This document shows, in pieces, positions 8,247 through 12,089 of a stretch of 12,089 nucleotides of DNA. Origin of the DNA: CAXOVX01 sp964213345 (lineage in GTDB: Bacteria > Pseudomonadota > Alphaproteobacteria > Rickettsiales > Midichloriaceae); contig CAXOVX010000003.1 in NCBI GenBank assembly GCA_964213345.1, positions 1-12,089 on the forward strand, given 5' to 3'. The notes beneath the pieces are model-generated. The model was not told the origin of the DNA. It did no database searches and saw nothing but the letters and a program-made list of their open reading frames with translations. The translations under genes and the position numbers were made by a program. Every line of letters starts with the position of its first letter. The first letter of the stretch is position 1.

Positions 8247-9734
8247 GTGCACATAATAAGGTGGAAGTTTCTGTTCAGCTGCATTAGTGTAATAATGTCG
8301 GTGTTTGCTGTGGTTGATGTTGCTCACGCATATAGCATAGCGGATGCGGTGACTTCAGCTTTGTCTTATAATGATGAATTAAAGATGAAAAGGGGTGGTG
8401 TTGATATTGCTGAAGTGGGTAGGAAGGGAGTGATTTTTAGTGAATTTATGCCACATGTCACAGCTCAATCTGGTGCAAGCAAGTTCTACACACCTCTATC
8501 CGTTGCCAGGGACGGAAAGGAGGAACGAGGGATTGAATCGGCTTCGCCTACAGTTAGCACTGTGACACTGCAAGCTAGTTATGGGTTGTTCAGAGGAGGT
8601 GCTAGCACTGCGCATCTTAAAGCACAAAATGCAATACTTTTGAGCAAGCAAGAAGATTATAATGCTGAAGTTGTAAAATTAATTAATGAAGTAGTAGTGC
8701 TATATTACGATGTTATTTATACCAGACAACGGTACGTGCTAAGTGTACAAGGTGAAAAGTTGGCTCACGATTCATTAAAAATTGCAAAGCTGCAATTTGA
8801 AGTGGGTGTAATTACAAAGACAGATTTATCTCTGGGGCAGGCCAATTTAGCCGCAAATCGCTCAATTAAAGAAGAAGCGTTAGCGGAGTTAAAGGCCAAA
8901 GAGGCAGATTTTTTTCGCAAAGTTGGTGAATTACCTCCCCGGGATATAACTGAAATTTTGTTAGATAAGATTGTTTTGCCTTCGACTTTTGAAGGATTTT
9001 TAGAAATTGCTCAAAAGCAAAATTATAGCCTTATTTCCGATAAATATGGACTTGATGCCGCTAAATTCGCTGTGCAAAGAGCAAAGGCAAAGTTTTTGCC
9101 GAGCATTGATTTTGTTGTTTCTAATAAAAAATATTATAACGCAAAAAGATGGCAATCAATTTCAGATGAAGGTACTACATTTGGTGTGCAACTATCATTA
9201 CCATTATTCAACGGAGAAGTTCATACTGAGCTAGCAGAGGCTAAGGTAAAACATAAAATAGCAGAGCATGAACTTGACAATATGATGTCTGCGATAAGGC
9301 AGAGTGTGACGCAAACATGGAATAATTATAAGCACTCAAGGATTGGCGTAGTAGCAGAAGATGAAGCTGTAAGGTTTCATAGGGAATTTTTGGAGGGCAC
9401 TGCTGAAGAGTATATAATAGGAACTAAAAGTTTATCCGACTTGATAGATGCCCAGAATAAATTCTTTGGTTCAAAAACTAGGCTCATAAAGTCCCAAAAA
9501 GAATATCTGAATTCCATATTGAGTATCCTTAATCTTACTGGAGGGCTAAAGGATATGGATTTTACACAATTCGTGGGTAAAATTATACCTGAAAATGCAA
9601 TTATAGCAGACATAAAGGACTTAAATTTAGAGCGTGATAAAAATGCCTTATTAAGAGACCTTAATAAAAAAGAACAAGAGGATATCAATGATCCAGAAAA
9701 AGATAAAAAGAGAAAAGATGAAGTTGTCGCTTGA
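8247..9734 (+). CDS. tolC: TolC-family outer-membrane efflux/secretion channel
   Basis: TolC-type proteins form trimeric outer-membrane barrels with long periplasmic helical tunnels and serve type I secretion and drug-efflux pumps. The frame begins at GTG 8247, just after an in-frame stop, with AGG nine bases upstream. This gives a clear signal peptide: basic start, hydrophobic core about 8-23, cleavage after AHA at residue 28. A Cys at 12 sits too early and in the wrong context for a lipobox. The mature protein (about 467 residues) has the two repeated OEP halves. The first (about 30-225) begins IADAVTSALSYNDELKMKR and contains FEVGVITKTDLSLGQANL. The second (about 240-440) has the matching LPLFNGE and IGTKSLSDLIDAQNKFFGSKTRLIKSQKEYLNSILSILNLTG segments. 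A charged tail of about 45 residues (KEQEDINDPEKDKKRKDE) follows the channel domain. No ABC transporter or membrane-fusion gene is adjacent, so the partners must lie elsewhere. Its own promoter is likely upstream. Confidence 0.9.
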   Translation: MHIIRWKFLFSCISVIMSVFAVVDVAHAYSIADAVTSALSYNDELKMKRGGVDIAEVGRKGVIFSEFMPHVTAQSGASKFYTPLSVARDGKEERGIESASPTVSTVTLQASYGLFRGGASTAHLKAQNAILLSKQEDYNAEVVKLINEVVVLYYDVIYTRQRYVLSVQGEKLAHDSLKIAKLQFEVGVITKTDLSLGQANLAANRSIKEEALAELKAKEADFFRKVGELPPRDITEILLDKIVLPSTFEGFLEIAQKQNYSLISDKYGLDAAKFAVQRAKAKFLPSIDFVVSNKKYYNAKRWQSISDEGTTFGVQLSLPLFNGEVHTELAEAKVKHKIAEHELDNMMSAIRQSVTQTWNNYKHSRIGVVAEDEAVRFHREFLEGTAEEYIIGTKSLSDLIDAQNKFFGSKTRLIKSQKEYLNSILSILNLTGGLKDMDFTQFVGKIIPENAIIADIKDLNLERDKNALLRDLNKKEQEDINDPEKDKKRKDEVVA

Positions 9735-9796
9735 TTGCATCTGTATGTGGAATTAGATTAATTAATCGTACCTGCTTTATTATGTTGAGGTTGTGG

Positions 9797-10759
9797 ATGT
9801 GTAAGACGGAGTGTTGTGTCGATTTTTGGGAGCGCAGCAAGTTGAAAAGCCGGTTGTGTAGATGGCGTTTTGTTGCGTTGTTGTTGCTGTTGCTAATTTT
9901 ATTGTGGAGCTTCGGTTTATCGCTGCACTCAAAGAAATTCAATTCACCTAGTAGTTACATAGCAAGGGTATATATAACTGGTTTTTTGTTTGGAAATACA
10001 GAATTGTTGCGAATTTTAGAGGAAATACAAGATGATGCAAAGGTCAAGGCTGTGTTGCTGCACGTAGATAGTCCTGGCGGTACCTTCGTGGGAGCTGAGT
10101 CAATTTACAAAACTTTAAGAAATGTAGTAAAAAAGAAGCCGGTAGTTACTCTTATTGATGGTGCAGCAGTTTCTGGTGGATATATGGTGGCGTTGGCTGC
10201 CAACAAGATATTTGCTTATGATGCAAGTGTTGTTGGATCTATAGGAGTACTATTGCAGACTTTTGAATTTACTGCACTAGCAGAGAAGCTAGGAATAAAT
10301 CTATTGTCGTTTAAATCTTCCCCGTTGAAAGCTACGCCCAATTTTTTCGAAAAAGTTACCCCAGAGGTAAATGCTGCTATTCAGGATGTGATATACGATA
10401 TGCACGATATATTTGTCAGCATGGTAAAAGAAAGACGTGCTAGCACAATTGTTGCTGATAAGGTAAAGCAAGTGTGCGATGGTAGGATTTACACAGGTCG
10501 TCAAGCAGTTGAAAATGGATTAATAGATGCTATCGGAGCAGAAGAAGAAGCTTTAGCCTGGTTACATGAAACTTATAATTTTGATGCGAAGCTGAAAGTA
10601 GTGGATATTGATTTGGAGGGGCAAGACGATAGGTTGAAGTTATTGCGTATAAACAACAGTGGTAGTGGTGATGATGTAGTTAAACAGCTCTTAGGCCATT
10701 TTAAAAGTAGCATAACATCTATTTTTTCCTATTTATGGTTACAAGGGTTGGTTTTATAA
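9797..10759 (+). CDS. sppA: Signal peptide peptidase SppA (S49 serine protease)
   Basis: SppA degrades leftover signal peptides and related membrane peptides using a Ser-Lys dyad facing the periplasm. I chose ATG 9797 because GAGG lies six bases upstream. ATG 9782 is possible, and the frame is open back to a TTG at 9731 that overlaps the tolC stop. From 9797 the protein has 320 residues, the size of the short, single-domain SppA form. It shows a cytoplasmic basic N-terminus, one membrane segment (about 25-42), HVDSPGGTF (89-97), the nucleophile S126 in DGAAVSGGYMVALAA, VGSIGV (146-151) and the general base K178 in SSPLKATP. The Ser-Lys spacing of 52 matches that of short SppA enzymes (established for Bacillus SppA), and GRIYTGRQAVENGLID (begins 229) is characteristic. 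The C-terminus ends in a hydrophobic stretch (about 306-320). It is closely coupled to tolC and followed by an IHF/HU gene, a common alphaproteobacterial order. Confidence 0.92.
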   Translation: MCKTECCVDFWERSKLKSRLCRWRFVALLLLLLILLWSFGLSLHSKKFNSPSSYIARVYITGFLFGNTELLRILEEIQDDAKVKAVLLHVDSPGGTFVGAESIYKTLRNVVKKKPVVTLIDGAAVSGGYMVALAANKIFAYDASVVGSIGVLLQTFEFTALAEKLGINLLSFKSSPLKATPNFFEKVTPEVNAAIQDVIYDMHDIFVSMVKERRASTIVADKVKQVCDGRIYTGRQAVENGLIDAIGAEEEALAWLHETYNFDAKLKVVDIDLEGQDDRLKLLRINNSGSGDDVVKQLLGHFKSSITSIFSYLWLQGLVL

Positions 10760-10825
10760 CTTAAGGGAGTAAATAGATAGCATATAACCAATGTGTATAA
10801 CAATTTGTTTTGATCGAGCGATTGG

Positions 10826-10849
10826 CCTTGGCGCACCAAGGGTTGTGCG
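10826..10849 (+). other. Short GC-rich hairpin with an alternative overlapping stem
   Basis: CCTTGG (10826-10831) and CCAAGG (10836-10841) form a perfect six-pair stem with a four-base CGCA loop. A competing five-pair stem uses CGCAC (10832-10836) and GTGCG (10845-10849), so the two cannot form together. No T-run follows on either strand, so it is not a standard intrinsic terminator of sppA. The patch stands out as GC-rich in an AT-rich gap. It may be part of a small RNA, a read-through coding remnant (see the 33-codon frame at 10791-10892) or chance. Confidence 0.3.
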
Positions 10850-10926
10850 TGCGTCAAAAAATCCAAAAACAAAGCAGCTTGAAAGTTACTAAGCATCAAA
10901 TCTAGAGTGTGTGGTGAGGTAATTAT

Positions 10927-10956
10927 TTGATTGCAAGTTATCGTAAGTAATATAAT
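10927..10956 (+). promoter_or_regulatory. Candidate sigma-70 promoter for the IHF/HU gene
   Basis: A consensus -10 TATAAT (10951-10956) lies 18 bases after TTGATT (10927-10932, four of six -35 bases). Transcription would start near 10963, about 50 bases before the ATG at 11016. This is the best promoter match in the window and implies that the IHF/HU gene is transcribed on its own rather than only from the tolC-sppA unit. The 9-mer TTATCGTAA lies in the spacer (10938-10946). Confidence 0.55.
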
Positions 10957-11015
10957 TTACATCTATCTAATAAATATCCTACAATGACAAGATTTTTTGA
11001 AGAATGTGACTGATT

Positions 11016-11336
11016 ATGACTGATAGTATAAATAAGGATTGCATTGTGGAGTATTTATTGCGCTCTTATCCTACTACACTAGATAAGAGTCGAGCTATGC
11101 AGATTGTGGATCTTTTTTTTGCCCAAATAGCGGCAGCTTTAGTTTCTGGAGATAGGATTGAGTTACGTGGGTTTTGTTCCATGGTGGTAAGAGTACGGGC
11201 AGAGAAAACTTTGCCTAATCCCAAAACCAAAAAGAAGATGGATATCCCAGAAAGAGGGTACCTATACTTCAGGCCTAGCAAGATCTTAACAGACCTTCTA
11301 AAGCTTGATCCATCTGCGTTGAATTGTGATGATTAA
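11016..11336 (+). CDS. ihfB: IHF/HU-family DNA-bending protein, probably IHF beta
   Basis: A 106-residue histone-like protein that would bind and bend DNA as a dimer in replication, recombination and transcription. The N-terminal helices (about 1-44) are followed by the beta saddle GDRIELRGF (45-53), the DNA-embracing arm with the intercalating proline in NPKT (68-71), and YLYFRPSKIL (82-91), where the family has FxPGKxLR. This is the usual length for IHF plus a short acidic tail (LNCDD). Differences from the family norm are Cys at 54 where GFGSF normally has Gly, LPNPKT in place of GRNPKT, and a proline-containing IPERG turn. Placement just after sppA, standard for ihfB in alphaproteobacteria, is the main reason for choosing IHF beta over HU or IHF alpha. 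ATG 11016 is the first usable start, since an in-frame ATG at 11004 is followed at once by TGA. The ribosome site is weak. Confidence 0.75.
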   Translation: MTDSINKDCIVEYLLRSYPTTLDKSRAMQIVDLFFAQIAAALVSGDRIELRGFCSMVVRVRAEKTLPNPKTKKKMDIPERGYLYFRPSKILTDLLKLDPSALNCDD

Positions 11337-11604
11337 TAGAGGAGCTGCTTCTGAAGATTTGATTTTATGTTGGAACAGTTGCAAGATTGAGTAAGAAGGA
11401 GATATAGGATGTATGGATTGGAATGGAGTAAGTGGTGATATGGCGATAAAGCAAATAGAGTGATAAGTCTGAAGATTTGGTAAGTAGAGCTCGTCAATAT
11501 AGGAAGTTTAGGAGATTATTTAATTTTCGAGGTATATCTAAAGAATTGAGGGTGAGTGGAAAAGAGGCAGCCTATAAGTGATATGGATCGGTAGAATCTT
11601 AACA
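11337..11604. other. Gene-free, purine-rich stretch, possibly transposon debris
   Basis: No frame here is open for a meaningful length and I recognise no RNA gene. The plus strand is markedly rich in G and A. One plus-strand frame from about 11459 to 11572 reads through about 38 codons (SDKSEDLVSRARQYRKF, later ELRVSGKEAAYK) before TGA. It lies just after a GDKA reading in another frame, faintly like the GDKAYDSD region of IS5-type transposases. That resemblance is too weak to name. The 11-mer CTGAAGATTTG occurs twice (11351-11361, 11469-11479). Decayed mobile-element sequence is the likeliest explanation, given the transposase remnant next to it. Confidence 0.35.
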
Positions 11605-11615
11605 ACCCGAGTAAG

Positions 11616-11646
11616 GATAAGATTACAAGATAAGATTACAAGATAA
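11616..11646 (+). repeat. 13-base tandem repeat, about 2.4 copies
   Basis: The unit GATAAGATTACAA occurs at 11616-11628 and 11629-11641, followed by GATAA (11642-11646). It overlaps the end of the transposase frame and alters or extends its last codons (the expected KPSL-like end is followed by about ten extra residues). It probably arose by slippage during decay of the element. Confidence 0.8.
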
Positions 11647-12089
11647 TAGTGGTAGAGAAGTGGGTTTATAGAGAGATAATTGGTATGGAATCAAACAAGC
11701 CACAAGATTACAAAAAGCATTTTCTACAGATCTGAAAGTAGAGTGCCATAGTCTTTGAAATTGCTTGAGTTTGCCAAAAATAGTTTCAATAATATTGCGT
11801 TTATAGAGCAAAAATTTATCTTGGAGGAGTAATAATTTATTTTTCATGTTCTTCTCAAGCCTAGTAAAAAGCAACAAGTCTTGATTCAATAGCTGTGTTG
11901 CTAATTCTTATGAGATATATCATTTATCGCCAAATAATTTTCCCCACATACCCTTTACCATGGTCAAGACTGGCTTTCTGTCGTCAACATTACCATGTGT
12001 AATTCTGATGGAAAAAAATTCGCTTTTATCATTGAAAATTGTGTGTAATTTCAGGCCATAAAACCAACCGGTGCTTGTTCTACTTTTTG
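11623..12089 (-). pseudogene. IS982-family transposase remnant with two nonsense codons
   Basis: Read leftward from 12087, one frame gives TGWFYGLKLHTIFNDK, then ITHGNVDDRKPV, GKLFGDK, stop, YIS, stop, ELATQLLNQ, KNMKNKLLLLQDKFLLYKR, NIIETIFGKLKQFQRLWHS, and FRSVENAFCNLVACLIPYQ. These are the DDE-domain blocks of IS982-family transposases in the right order, including the third catalytic acid in the IIETI block. The two stops fall inside a block that normally reads GDKGYISKEL. TGA (11922-11920) replaces a Gly codon and TAA (11910-11908) a Lys codon, each explainable by one base change. The frame itself is kept across both stops, so the inactivation looks recent. The N-terminal part with the earlier catalytic residues is outside the window. 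Even if that half is intact, the protein would lose its last catalytic acid, so this copy cannot move by itself. Confidence 0.85.

Larger units (their letters stand above)
11605..12089 (-). mobile_element. IS982-family insertion sequence, degenerate, cut by the window edge
   Basis: The transposase remnant at 11623-12089 shows that an IS982-type element enters the window from the right. Its end should lie just past the transposase stop. ACCC at 11605-11608, with the usual short distance to the stop, is a plausible terminus because IS982-family ends commonly begin with ACC. The other terminus is outside the window, so neither inverted repeats nor a target duplication can be tested, and this boundary is inferred. 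Confidence 0.5.

Noticed and set aside
9685..9942. Minus-strand 85-codon frame across the tolC-sppA junction
   Set aside because: Antisense to the tolC end and the SppA membrane segment; no family features.
11066..11281. Minus-strand frame antisense to the IHF/HU gene
   Set aside because: The plus-strand frame carries the conserved HU/IHF motifs; the antisense frame has none.
1..12089. CRISPR array, toxin-antitoxin pair, phage or defence module
   Set aside because: No regularly spaced repeats, no paired small toxin/antitoxin frames and no phage or defence protein motifs on either strand. The tyrosine recombinase is a Xer-type housekeeping enzyme rather than an island integrase.

Overview
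The window reads as an ordinary housekeeping segment of an AT-rich, probably host-associated alphaproteobacterial chromosome, most likely Rickettsiales. The support is the alphaproteobacterial form of RpoD (long acidic non-conserved region, LREIIDLDATY motif), a DnaG whose zinc finger reads like rickettsial primases, the adjacency of sppA and an IHF/HU gene seen in many alphaproteobacteria, and the low GC content. The genus cannot be settled from the sequence alone.

Left half (about 231-6859, all minus strand, transcribed right to left): topA (DNA topoisomerase I), then after a 128-base gap dnaG (primase), then after only 12 bases rpoD (primary sigma factor). The dnaG-rpoD pair is the core of the classical macromolecular synthesis operon. 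Here topA stands upstream where other bacteria often have rpsU or unrelated genes. Together the three genes cover supercoiling, replication priming and promoter recognition.

Middle (6860-8131): a 109-base divergent gap, then on the plus strand an unrecognised 51-residue single-pass membrane protein and, 17 bases later, a XerC/XerD-type tyrosine recombinase with all six catalytic residues.

Right half (8132-11336, plus strand): a promoter-bearing gap, tolC (outer-membrane efflux/secretion channel), sppA (membrane-bound S49 signal peptide peptidase, closely coupled to tolC), a 256-base gap with a strong-looking promoter and a small GC-rich hairpin, and an IHF/HU-type DNA-bending protein.

Right edge (11337-12089): non-coding, degraded sequence followed by a minus-strand IS982-family transposase remnant killed by two nonsense codons four codons apart. 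Its 5' part lies beyond the window.

I found no CRISPR array, defence island, secondary-metabolite cluster, rRNA or convincing tRNA. The unexplained items are modest: the 51-residue membrane protein, the hairpin and micro-ORF before the IHF gene, substitutions in the IHF/HU DNA-binding arm region, and the decaying transposon.
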